A stretch of 64,000 nucleotides of DNA from Eudromia elegans. Its lineage: Eukaryota; Chordata; Aves; Tinamiformes; Tinamidae. The stretch covers positions 114,560-178,559 of the forward strand of contig PTEX01000310.1 of assembly GCA_003342815.1 (NCBI GenBank). Direction: 5' to 3'. Below, one piece after another: positions 49,105 to 60,044 of the stretch (position 1 is the stretch's first letter; every line of letters begins with the position of its first letter). A model generated the notes under the pieces. It was not told the DNA's origin and ran no database searches. It saw only the letters and a program-made list of their open reading frames with translations. Made by a program: the position numbers and the translations under genes.

Positions 49105-50865
49105 CTTGTCCCTCTCTGGCTTTTACTTCCCAGTGGTACATGAGAACTTCTCAGATCTCTTAGTTCTGGTCATTTCAACACAAGAGTGAACTAAAATAAG
49201 AGCAAACTGTTTCAATATGCATTTGTACATTCTGAAAGTCTCTGAGTGGACAGGTAAGATATAATTGCTCACCTTTCCTCTTTTTCTTAAAGATATTTAG
49301 TTAGAGAACTGGATCATGTTTAGCATCTGGTGAATGCTTTCTCTTTTCTCAGAGTAAAGGTACATTAATTGTCATTTAAAAATACCTAAGCAGTTTAAAA
49401 GATGGTAACTGGTTCTGTATATTTTAAAAGCACTATTTTCACCTTTGGCAACATGAACCCGGCATGCAGGGCTGTCTGCAAGCTGTGTGGCAAGAGCACA
49501 GAAGGAAACTAAGGAGAATTCGAGGGAGCTGTCACGTGCAGCTGAGGCCAAGCTGTGTTGAAGCAAGAATTTTAAAAAAATCAAGAAAATCCATATTGTG
49601 GAGCAAGGTTCAGTAATGGAAAGGTGAAAATAAATCAAAGTGGGTAAAAGGGACATTAGCGATGAGAGTTTGGACTTGTGAAGCAAGGTGTGTATGCAGG
49701 AGGAGGCGATTCACTTGGAAATCTTCAAGATGAGTTTGTCAATGGGATGGCCATCAGAGAACTCGATGCCTCTCTTGCTGTCATCTAACTTGGATTTGGG
49801 CTTCTCTCTTAAAGGAAATGGTGCGCTGGCTGACAGAGGAGAGAATTTTCCCCAAAACAGGAAATGGTCGGGTGAGATCCTTCAATGTCCTTATGAATTT
49901 GTCAGAGCCCTTTCTGACTTGCAAGTCTGTGCCTTCGATACAGCAAATCTCCTGATGAGTCTGTGGGTTTTTTTGTTTGTTTGTTTTGTTTTGTTTCATT
50001 TTTCCTTATTCTATTTCATTTTATTGAATGAATGTTAGAGCCATCTAAAATCTGGATGTTCCTAAAGATAATGTAAAGTATTGCTTGTTCAAAAGAAGAA
50101 ACCCATGGTAATCAAAGAAGGAAAAAAATGTAATTTTTGATGCGGTCTCTACAGACTTTCCCAGGATTTGACAGTTTTAGATAGGTTCACATTTCATTTT
50201 CGTTTTTCCTATACTGTTGCTTACCCCACCTCAGATCATTCACTTTTATCTTTCTTTTAAATCAACATTTTAAGTAAAATTCCGTTCATTAAAAAGCATA
50301 CAGTAGTGTTTTCATATCTCTTATGAGTCTGGCTTCTTCTCTGAAGATGCCTTTGGGCTTCAGACAGATCTGTGTAATAACTGTGACAGATTTTTAATTT
50401 TTTTTTTATGCCTTTACACTCCAGTGATTCATGGAATCATTACACATTATGTTTCTTTAACCTTTCAGCTTCCACAGGTGTCAGATAGAAACATGTGGAG
50501 AAAAAAAGAAAAACAAAAACTAAACAACCACAAAAAAGAATAAGCAGAACCAAAGGTTTGAGGATGTCTCCCAGATTATGGTCAACTGATCTTTTCTCTC
50601 TGTTTCTATCAGAAATAAAACAAAAGGAAAGGTAAAATTACATTACATAGTTTGAGAAGATCATGCTCTAAAATGCCTCACACAGTTCTTTTATGATGCC
50701 TTTGCCTCTGTCTTTTTTCAGTCACTTCAGGTATCCGTAGAGAATTTTATAAGCCCTAGGACCCCTTTCTTGCTTTTCCCAGCCTTATCACATTGTGTCA
50801 CCAGCGTTAATACCAGAAAACTGACAGTGAGCACAGTGATGTATCTGCTGCTTTAGAAATAATGA
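49105..50865. other. Non-coding unique DNA with TTTG simple repeat
   Basis: A (TTTG)/(TTTTG) run occupies about 49,968-49,999 and interrupts a 116-codon plus frame (49,688-50,038). That frame is opposed by minus frames at 49,372-49,686 and 49,781-49,999. None has a recognisable domain. Confidence 0.6.
49968..49999 (+). repeat. (TTTG)n / (TTTTG)n simple repeat
   Basis: GTTTTTTTGTTTGTTTGTTTTGTTTTGTTT-type run, imperfect. A related TTTG/TTGG run lies at about 51,616-51,650. Confidence 0.85.
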
Positions 50866-50869
50866 AATG

Positions 50870-51260
50870 TCACTCCCATTACAGAACAATGTGGCATTTA
50901 ATGATTTAATGGGACTATGCAAAGTTTATTTGCATTATTATTCCACTGTAATGATTTTACTGGCAGTCAAAGCTGCCAAAAATATCACCGAATGTTAATT
51001 TAGATGAACTTTAAAGGCAACCACATAGGGAGTGATCTGAAATCAAAGCTCTTGGTCTTAGCCTTCAAAGGAGGCTGCCCTGGAGGGTGTCATTAGAATC
51101 CTCCTTTAACCTCACAGGCTTCAAATGTGAGAAGAGGAGAGAAAGGAAAAGGCCCCGCGCACTAAGCGGGAGCCGTGTCACTCACAGAAGCAAAAATTGG
51201 AGTGTGATAATTAGCTGGCGCAAGGGAAAAAAAACTACTCCTGGATTTAGACATCATTAG
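50870..51260. promoter_or_regulatory. Strongest enhancer-like (conserved non-coding) candidate
   Basis: An inverted POU pair, ATGCAAA (50,917-50,923) and TTTGCAT (50,929-50,935, full octamer ATTTGCAT from 50,928), is followed by dense non-repetitive sequence. This includes a small GC hairpin CCCGC/GCGGG (51,154-51,158 with 51,166-51,170), TCAAATG/CACTCAC-type motifs, and a homeodomain TAATTAGC at 51,208-51,215. CpG dinucleotides cluster at 51,155-51,220, although the surrounding DNA is CpG-poor, which is consistent with constraint. No frame of note covers it. Conservation across birds, crocodilians and mammals would be the test. Confidence 0.4.
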
Positions 51261-51264
51261 CACA

Positions 51265-52285
51265 GCTAAGTAACTATCAGAAAATGCTACATGAAGCTAT
51301 TCTGTCAAGAAATAAAGATTCTATTCCCCATTGATGGCAATTTTAGTGAATTTTACTCATTTTCTAGATTTAGCTCTACTGAACATTAAAAATTGTAACT
51401 GTGTTGTTCCTTCAGTTGTCTGAGTGAAGATTGTCAGCATGCATTACTGCTGAGCTTTAGACAGAGTCATTTCTTCTATATGAAATATAAGTACGCTTAC
51501 ATGTATGTGTATGATGGTTGTGGTTGAGGGGCTCAACCTGTGACTTCTGAAGGCCTGTTTACCTAGCTCTCCAAAGACATATCATAAAGGAACCAGACTA
51601 TAGTGCAATTTAGACCATGTTTGTTTGTTTGGTTGGTTTGGTTTGATTTGCACAGTGCTAGCTCCAGAATCAAAACAGTTTTTTCAAAGAAACAAAGAAA
51701 CGGTTTATTGAGTGAAATAATTGATTTTCAGGAAAACCAAATATTTGCCATCATTTTGGAGAAAGAATTATTTTCTTGGTATATGAAAATATATTTTTTT
51801 TCAGTTCGTATATAAAATTTTTGGAGTGGTAGCAGTATTTCATATTCAAACTTAGCTGATGAAATTTTAAAACCTCTTGAAATTAAAACAACCTCCTTGA
51901 AAACAGAACATTTAAGTTTAAGATTTATAAGAAGGAAAAAAATAGGGAGAAATGGGACAAGAAAGGAGAATGATCTCTTTTGATTTTTTGGGTTTTTTTG
52001 GAAGACAACAAACACACACCCTCTGACTCTGCCAATAAGCAGAAAAAAATGTGCTCTGTAATTTTATTCCAGTCCTATTTGGGGTCTCTTGGCTCTATAA
52101 CACAGATGACATAAAATAATATTTAAATCATGCACCAGGATGCGAATCAGCAATCAATAAACCCCAGTGCATCCATGCTTCAACTCTGTAGAATAACTGC
52201 CTTCTCTTTTCAGTTTAATACGTAGACAGAAGAACAAAACCAGATTTGTAACAGCTTCTGTTATTCCTTTAACTTAGTACCATCC
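51265..52285. other. Non-coding AT-rich unique DNA
   Basis: TTTG/TTGG-rich simple sequence near 51,616-51,650, and A/T-rich frames of 70-95 codons on opposite strands at 51,603-52,015 that look like chance. Confidence 0.6.
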
Positions 52286-52289
52286 TACC

Positions 52290-52380
52290 TAAACAAAACA
52301 AAGCAAAGCAAAACAAAACAAAGCAAAACAAAGCAAAACAAAGTAAAACCCACTCAAACAAAACAGCCAAATAAAACAAG
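52290..52380 (+). repeat. (AAAAC)/(AAAGC)n simple repeat
   Basis: About 55 bases of alternating AAAAC, AAAGC and AAAGT five-base units, becoming degenerate (CAAACAAAAC) to about 52,380. A-rich pentamer microsatellite. Confidence 0.92.
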
Positions 52381-52384
52381 GCAG

Positions 52385-54425
52385 GATTTTTTTAACTCCT
52401 TATAACTTGAAACCAAATATTAGGAATATGAATCTGGAAATGGCATGCCAGTGTTATTATATAAACAGTGCCAAAATGAGAAGACCTTATTACTGTAGTG
52501 AAGATTTGCACAAAATAAAAGATAAATGTACCAGCTGCAGGCAGTTGTCCTCTTCTTGTTTGCTTGCTTTTTTATTATTGTTATTTTTTTAAGCAAACTC
52601 TGATCCTTCCCCATGTCACTCCTGTTTTGCACCAGGGACGCTGGTTGAGTAAATTGTAGTGATGTCATTAGAGATCAGAGCCAGGCCAAAATATCCATAT
52701 GTGCATGTTTAGCATGTATAACATAATGCAGTTGATAGTCATCATACTACAATAGTGTGGTCTTAGATTCAGAAACAATTTTTGTTTAGAAGAGTATGAT
52801 CTTACTATGGAGGCTAAGGATTGCTCAGTATGGAGCTATCAAGAGAGATAGCATGGGGACAAAGGAAACTCTAGACTTAAGATGGAGGCTGAGAAGTCCC
52901 TTGATCTAACGTAAACCATTGACAAATGATGCCTTTGTAGCAGGAACCAAGGCCCTAGCAAGAGATCTGTACTTTTCAAGTATTGAGTCGTTTCAACTAT
53001 TTTAGATACTTTTCATAAGAGGGGGTGTATTATGCACTGTATATGCACTTCAGCAGCCTTAACTATGAGGGAGCCTAAATGTCTCAATTACATTAATCAC
53101 CTACATTTTGATAACTGACTTTAGATGATTTGTAAGTACACGTACCCTCAATGTGCTATAGAGCTCAGGTACCAAAGAGCCTTTCAGAGAATGTCACCTT
53201 CAAAAGAGTAAGATTTAGAACTTGACTGCCTCAAGAAAAACATAGAGCAAAACTAACAGGAACTGTGGCATATTTGAGTTTCTCCATCTTGTGTCTTGTC
53301 ATTTTTTTTTCCCCCACAGGCTGCTTGCAAAGAAAATAGACTACTTTTTATAGTTAGAGTCATTAGAAATGATATCATTTTGAAAAAAAAAAAGTCACAG
53401 TCAACAATAAAAAAGTAACAGTGAATACATCACACGTCTATTTAAAATTTCATAAGTCCTTTTTGCTAAGTGATTTAACTTGAAAAGGGTGGCATGAGTT
53501 CAGCAATCACAGTATTTTAAAATAACAAAATCTCTTCATATGCAAAAATATTTCAATATGCGACATAAAGTGCAATTTCTACTTCCAGAATCTCTCACAC
53601 AACAACAAAATAATCTATTGAGAATGCTTGTTTCTTTCTTAAGTGGTAAGGAACAAACAAAACCAAAAAAGGAAGCTGGCTTACTTGTATTCTGACACTG
53701 CTGCTAAGTAGAAAGCTTCCTTATTCATAGAGACAAAGAAAACTGGACCATAATTTTGCAGAAATGAAAATAATCAGTGGAAAAGCTTTATCCCCAGGAA
53801 ACAGATTTAAAACTAACAAACAAAGCCCCCAGCTACCATTTTATTTGTGTCTCAGATGTCCTCAGCTCCTTTGAGAATGCACCAACAGATAAATGGAAAG
53901 GGTGTTTATTAGCAAAAGAGACTCAGTGTATTTATGCTGTGGTCAATGTTGTTTCTTAAATTTACTGTCAGAAAAACTGATTTGAAGTTAACCAGTCAAT
54001 TCTAGACCACATGCAAAAGCTTTTATGAAGTAACATGAATCCTTTTACAAATCTGCTGAGTTATATTTTCTTATTATTCTTGGCAGTAGCATTAAGCTCT
54101 GAAAAAAAATGCTATAATGTAACCCATAATTAGAATTTAACGTATAAAATGAACTCTAATAAGACTGCTCAAGTAGAGTTCCCTGACATCTAGCTTCTAA
54201 GAAATTCGAGGCAAAGATCAAGGGCCAAATTTCATGTTCCTTCTCAGGTAATTGAACCCACAGAGGGTCATGTTTGGTGAGGGGAAAACTCTTTTTGTGC
54301 AGCCAAGCACAAGGTCTGCATATCACAAAGGTCCCATGTTCATCACATTCTGAATATTAAAGTAGGTTAATATGACACTGGGGCTTGTGCTGGGCCTTTG
54401 CACCGGGGCAGGCTTCCCTGGGTAG
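52385..54425. other. Non-coding AT-rich unique DNA
   Basis: No gene or dispersed repeat is recognised. It has many A runs of 7-10 bases and frames under 85 codons. Confidence 0.6.
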
Positions 54426-54429
54426 GCTC

Positions 54430-54610
54430 TGACATGTTTTCACATCATTTTCACTTTACCTTAATTGGCCTAATGTTTTCAACAGTCAAAACTGAAATGC
54501 ATCAAAGATTGGAGATTTTCTTACAATCTGGCACAAACTGAAAGTTATGACTCAGCTGCAATTTTATACATAACCTGCTAAAGCCCGTTTGAAATGTACA
54601 AAACTGAGTT
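54430..54610. promoter_or_regulatory. Candidate enhancer-like element with AP-1/MAF and TCF motifs
   Basis: Perfect AP-1 site TGACTCA at 54,548-54,554, extended to the MAF half-site TGACTCAGC and overlapping an E-box CAGCTG (54,553-54,558). A TCF/LEF-type ATCAAAG lies at 54,501-54,507 and a CCTTAATTGG core near 54,459. Motif spacing and lack of simple repeats suggest a regulatory element; inference only. Confidence 0.28.
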
Positions 54611-54614
54611 TAAA

Positions 54615-57600
54615 AAAAAAAAGAAAAAGGAAGAATTTATGTTTCAGATCATTTCACTAACTTAGCAAACCACCCAGTCATCTGGCAAATATTAGATTAT
54701 CCTCAGAGTACACCACTAAGGAACACGTAAACTGTCTCCTTCATTTGACCCAGGGAGCTTGACCTATGGGGATGAAGGCTTAGTTCAGTTGCCCAAATGC
54801 ACTCATTCATTGCCATTTGAGATGCTGCCTGGCCTCCAGCTGCTACTTAAGATGAACACGGATTTCAGATAGTTCTATGTCATGTCAAACCAGCCTTCAC
54901 AAAGGTGCTTTTGCACAGCTCAGATGTCACTTTACACCAATATACAAGCAACTAGATCTAGGCCTAAATAACTTTGCAACTGGTATCTGTGACAAAAGTA
55001 AGTAAGTGGGAAATGAACTGCGTTTCATGATGCTTAAGACCAGTCCTTGCAGAAATTTACATGTTCGTGCACTAGGACTCAATGTTTCTTCTCTGTAGGT
55101 GCAGGTTCCCACCCATGGATCATATTGGACCCCAGATGGCTCCCCCACCAGTGCCTTTGCCTCCTCTTCTGCTGTCAAGACTTACACTTGTCTGTCCCTA
55201 CACAGCCCCTAGGCTGCTAGCTCACAGACTTGGCCATCACAAAACCCACACGCTGTGCCCCCAGCTCCAGCTGGCACAGGGGGTTGTATCCTGTGGTGTA
55301 TCTCCACTGTTGTTCTCAGTCTTATGGTCTCATGCAGTTTCATACAGTGACCGAGGACAGGGGGACAAGTCTATCTCAGCCCAGACCCCTCCAGCCCACT
55401 GCCAAACCGCCTACCAAACAAGCAAATAACTTCTTCAGTGGTGTTCACATGTGAGCAGGCGAGAGAGACCCCCATGTGAACTCATAAAGAGTAATAAAGA
55501 GTGAGGTGTATTGTGGTCAGGGAAAATGAATGATAAGGCCACACACTTCATTATTTTCTTGGCTTTGGAACTGCAAGAAATAACCAGCAATTTAGTTTTC
55601 ATGTGCAATAATATTCCCACTTGGTAGCCATGGCACCTGGAGACTTGGCTAAGTGCTTCTGCTGTGTATTGTGCAGAGCAACAAATAAACGAATATTGCT
55701 GAAGTCTCCTGCTGAATACTTCAGAGGGCCAACAGAGACACGGATACATTTGCTGACATGGAAACTTCCTGTTCTGTTTGGTCTGGATGTTTTGTTCTTG
55801 TTGTTTCTCTGTGCCTTGAAAAGTAACCGGTGAACCTCAGAAGTGAAAGGTGGGCATATGTGTGCCGTTCTTGTTACTGCAAAATAAATGACTAGTTGTG
55901 ACTATTGCCTGCTTGTGCCACATTAACATGTAAATCATCCTGTGCCTGTGAGGCCCTGGGGCCCTCAGTCTGTAAGAGGGAAGAGCTAAAAAGAACATTC
56001 ATTAAAAAAAAAAAAAAAAGTCACCCTGTCATCATCCATCACTCTTTCTTATGCAGCTCAGTGCTGTACTGTATTAGCTTACCTGCCTCCAAAAGAGACA
56101 GGCAACCTCTGGGAAACGTGGCACAATGACAACTTTGTATTTTGGGTACTTCTGGGCAAGGGTGTAGAAAATGACAGAGACCTTGCGTCTGTCTCTTCTC
56201 CAGGCTGTGCTGGGACTTTCCACTCCATTTCTTCTGCATAACACTCAAAGTAAATGAGTGTGAACGCAGTAATCAAGACATAAATAGGATATGAGTGAGG
56301 CAAAATTTGTAGGAAAAGGAAATGCCCGCTCTCTGAGTGGTTCCGCCTCCCTAAATCCAAAATAACCCAAATCAGACAGTTTTGCTACCTTTTTCCTCTC
56401 TGTAAATCATCCTTAAATGAACTGAAGATTAGTTAATTAAGAGTATTAATCTTAGTATTGTAACTTTATTATAATTTCTCATTTATACCTGGTTCACAAT
56501 CAGTTGATTATGACTATTATATTGCATTGAAATTGCTCAAGGCATTTTGCTTTCCTAAAATATTGATTACCTATTGATGCTCATTACAATTTTAATCTTT
56601 ATTTTTCTACAGCATTCTCCAGTGCTTGCATACAGCTTACTGAATTATTGAATATTTATGCCAGGAAATAAGCCTAGTGGAATATTAATGGAAAAAAACA
56701 CCCAGAAGACACATGTTCACTAAAACTTCCGAGCACTATTTTGCAAATGTGTAGTCATTGCCAGCTGCATACACAATAGTGTTTTGAAAGAAGAGTTAAG
56801 GTGTAAGTTTTTAAAAGTTTGAGAATAATACATTACTGAATACCTGAGAAATATTAATCTGATCTTTTACAGTGTATTTTCTGTAGACTTCTTTTTTTGC
56901 TTTGAGGTGTTTTGGTACAGCCTTTTTAAAGTACCTTCCTATTTTTTTCTAATTTTTGTTCTTCTAGCTCAAGTAGTATTTTAAATATTTGAAATTAATT
57001 AGGCAATGAGCCAGGTCACACTCTTTTAATTTGGTCCATTTTGAATTCTGACTGTGAAAAACTATGTAGACATCAGAATAAAAAATATTCAGAAATAGTT
57101 AATCTTAGAACTATTGTTGTGCATAAGTAATCAAGGAGAGACCTTTTAGATTAGATATTTATGTAAACAATGAAGGAAAAATGTGATAATGAAGAAAATG
57201 GAACACAATTTTTTTAGACTCAGAATTATGTAATATTGTTCTCTAGAAATATTGATAAAACATGAGTATCAAAGAGGATGAAGAATATAGATAATTTAGA
57301 AAAAGAAAGTTCAAAGTTTAAAAAAGACTGGAAATTTTAACCACTGAGCTGCAAGCTGGTCTTGTATAGAACGTTTCCAAGAATATGAGATTCAGGATAT
57401 TTCTCAACAAATTCTCCGATATGAATTTTCACATGTAAACTGTATCTACAGTTAATTCATTGCAAAATGTATATCTACCTGTGAATTGAGTGCTGTAAAT
57501 TTTCTTTTTCTACTTGGAATTGTCTCTGAAACATGTTTAGTTTAGATGTATGTGGGAAAATTCTCCCTGGATGTGTTTCAGAAGGGATTAAATTATACCT

Positions 57601-57695
57601 TAGTTAACCAATACCTTCTAAAATCATTCATATGCAAAAACAAACCAAGAAACGAAAAGCCCCCAAACACTTCTATGTTCCAGTGCTCCTAAAAA
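54615..57695. other. Non-coding unique DNA
   Basis: Poly(A) of 16 at 56,004-56,019. A GC-richer interval at 55,080-55,420 gives a Pro/Leu-rich 115-codon plus frame (55,082-55,429) and an overlapping 74-codon frame. Neither resembles a known domain. No exon can be supported. Confidence 0.6.
56004..56019 (+). repeat. Poly(A) tract, 16 bases
   Basis: Uninterrupted A run with no recognisable retroposon upstream. Confidence 0.9.
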
Positions 57696-57699
57696 AGGA

Positions 57700-57800
57700 A
57701 CTGTCGGCTGCTGCCATCGGAAAGGAAGCAAAAAATCATAGCATTACAGCAGCGTTATGTTGTCATGACAACTGCCATTCCTAGTGTGGCGAGCTGGCTG
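57700..57800. promoter_or_regulatory. RFX X-box-like palindrome in candidate regulatory DNA
   Basis: GTTGTCATGACAAC at 57,759-57,772 is a perfect 14-bp palindrome and matches the RFX family X-box arrangement, two GTTGYC half-sites head to head. The surrounding 100 bases are richer in G/C and CpG (CGGAAAGG, CAGCGTTA, GGCGAGC) than the flanks. RFX proteins bind such sites in ciliary and other genes. No gene promoter is visible next to it, so a distal role is as likely as any. Confidence 0.4.
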
Positions 57801-57804
57801 AGAA

Positions 57805-59820
57805 AACGTGCGTGTTCAGAGGAATCAGAGAGAAAACTTTATATCCGTAAGTGTCTGGGTCAGGATTAGAACTGCATCAAACCGTCTCAAATATTTCCAA
57901 GGAAAGCTAGAAAGCATTTGTTCAATTTATTTATCGATATTAAAAATTGATGAGAAATATGTAAGTATAAAGGAAAAATCACAGTCTTGAAACGTGAGGT
58001 AATTGAGGAGTATTTGAATGAAAATATAACAGTGTTGATAGAAGAAAGAGCATCCGAATGGAAGTTCCTACCTTTCTAGGTTTCTTGTAAGCAAAATCAT
58101 TTCCATGAAGCTCCAGTCATGGGCAGCATGCTGCCATTTTTATCTGAAATGCTGTTTGTTAGGAGAAATCCTTCTTGTATTTTTATGAAGTTAACTTTAT
58201 TATGAGCATAGATCATGACCTAGATTGTGATTGATTCAGTACCCAGTAAGGAAGACCGCTTCCAGCCCGTGAATTTATCCTTTGGCCTATTTCACTTAGT
58301 TATGAATGAGGAGTTAAAACTTTCAGCAACACAGTTATCAGAATCACTTAAATTCAGACATATTTCTACCAGAAGGCCTGGCAGGGAAGTTTGTGCAAAG
58401 TTGTAACACTGAATCAGTTGAGGCAATATTCTATTGACCACATCTAGTGGCATGAAAGAAACTTGAAAAGCATAACTGAAGTCTGAGATTTAAAGATCCA
58501 TTAAAAGTATTTAATAAGCTTGGATTGTATAGTTTGGCAAGATTTATTCTTTTAAATACAGACAAATAATTTAAAACATATAAATCAAAATTATCCATAA
58601 TAAGACAACATGGTTCTGTATATTCTAAAAGTGACCTGAGTATTGATTCACTGTTGAGCCAGATCAGCCTGCAGAGAAGTCTAAATTAAGACCTCTACAG
58701 TATCCCTTAGTTTCCACAGAAATCATACTTGTAAGATATTTATTTTGCTTGTGAAATTCCTAGATCTGTACGACATTCTACCTGCTACTTCAAATCCCGC
58801 CTCAAATGAAACATTTTCCAGTGCTGAAGATAGCTTTGCCAATGAAGCAGGGAGAAAGCTAGCGGTATTATTACCTTTAAGTAGAGGACTTCTGGGAACA
58901 CTTTTAGGATTCAGAAGGCTAAGATTTTATAGTGATAAAAGATTCACAGATAGAAAGGTATAAAAGGCTTTACAGATACTTTCAAAGTGAAAGGAACAAC
59001 AAAAACAAAGAAAAACAGATCTGTTACTTAATAGGACAGGATGCTAAGTAATGAGTGATGCAAGCTTATGTTCTTAGTGAATTCCCTGATTCAATTTTTA
59101 CACAAAGATTCAGTTGCAACCAGATGCTTAATGCAATTATATACCAGTGCACAGGTGTACAGATCAGAGTAGGAGAAAAGAATAAATAATTTCATCTTAT
59201 TTCAGAATTTATGCTAGAGGGTATTTTAGTTTGCAAGGCCTGATGAAATTCACTGAGAAGACTACTTAAAGCCAGCTTTTAACTTACCACTTTCATGTTA
59301 AAGAAAGAGAAAAACACCTCAGAAAACTAGAAAAGATAAAACATCTGTCTGTCTTTATGGAGTAGGATAAAGTCTGAGGATTAAAATGATTCTATTAACT
59401 TCATTAACAAGAAACAGTCTTTTTACCTATATAAATATATAGGAGAGAGTAAGTAGTAATTGAAAGAGCAAACATGTTTGTCAAGAACCAACTACTCCAA
59501 GCTAATTAACTTTTCATTTCTAGTGTGGTAACTAGTATGAACACAAGGGTAGATAGGATATTATCTTAACTTTATTAAGGTAATGAGTATCGGTTCACAG
59601 CTGCCAGAGAAAGGGAGAGAGATCTTCATGTGTAGCACATTTCCCACTAAGAGTGGTGAGCAAAAACTAGGTAAAGTTTCAGAAACATTTTAAATCATAG
59701 ATTAGAAAAAACATCTGTGAGTACAGATTAGTACTGTGAAGACTATAAATATCCTTTTCTTTTTGAAAAACAAAGGTACCACCTTCACCACCAACAGAAC
59801 AGTCAGGAGCAGCATGTTGC
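57805..59820. other. Non-coding AT-rich unique DNA
   Basis: Frames under 75 codons without domains; no repeat is recognised. Confidence 0.6.
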
Positions 59821-59828
59821 AGTGAGCC

Positions 59829-59859
59829 CCATACCCATCCCACTTTAGAATGGGTATGG
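59829..59859. repeat. Perfect 10-bp inverted repeat with 11-base loop
   Basis: CCATACCCAT (59,829-59,838) and ATGGGTATGG (59,850-59,859) are exact reverse complements with an 11-base spacer. It would form a stable hairpin if single-stranded or transcribed. No T-run follows and no promoter is evident. Confidence 0.9.
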
Positions 59860-59965
59860 AGGATGCTTTGGATGGTTTTCTCCAAGCAGAGAATCTGTGA
59901 CTTTAGGTTAGCCAAATCCCTGCCCTGTTTCACAGCAGTAAGAAAGAACAATCTCGTTTTCAGTT

Positions 59966-60040
59966 GCATGATTAGCTGCCTCCAGTCGAAGGGCAGAGGG
60001 TAAGGGCATGATTAACCGCCTCCAGTTGAAGGGCAGAGAG
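59966..60040. repeat. Two-copy 40-bp period tandem duplication
   Basis: Copy 1 (59,966-60,000) and copy 2 (60,006-60,040) are 35-bp units that differ at four sites, all transitions. Two of the differences are CpG/TpG exchanges in opposite directions (59,977 T versus 60,017 C; 59,987 C versus 60,027 T). The five bases between the copies are TAAGG. Confidence 0.93.
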
Positions 60041-60044
60041 AGTT

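Noticed and set aside
55082..55429. Pro/Leu-rich 115-codon frame in a GC-richer patch as an exon
   Set aside because: Low-complexity composition, an overlapping 74-codon frame in another register, and no recognisable motif; GC-richer DNA has fewer stop codons by chance.
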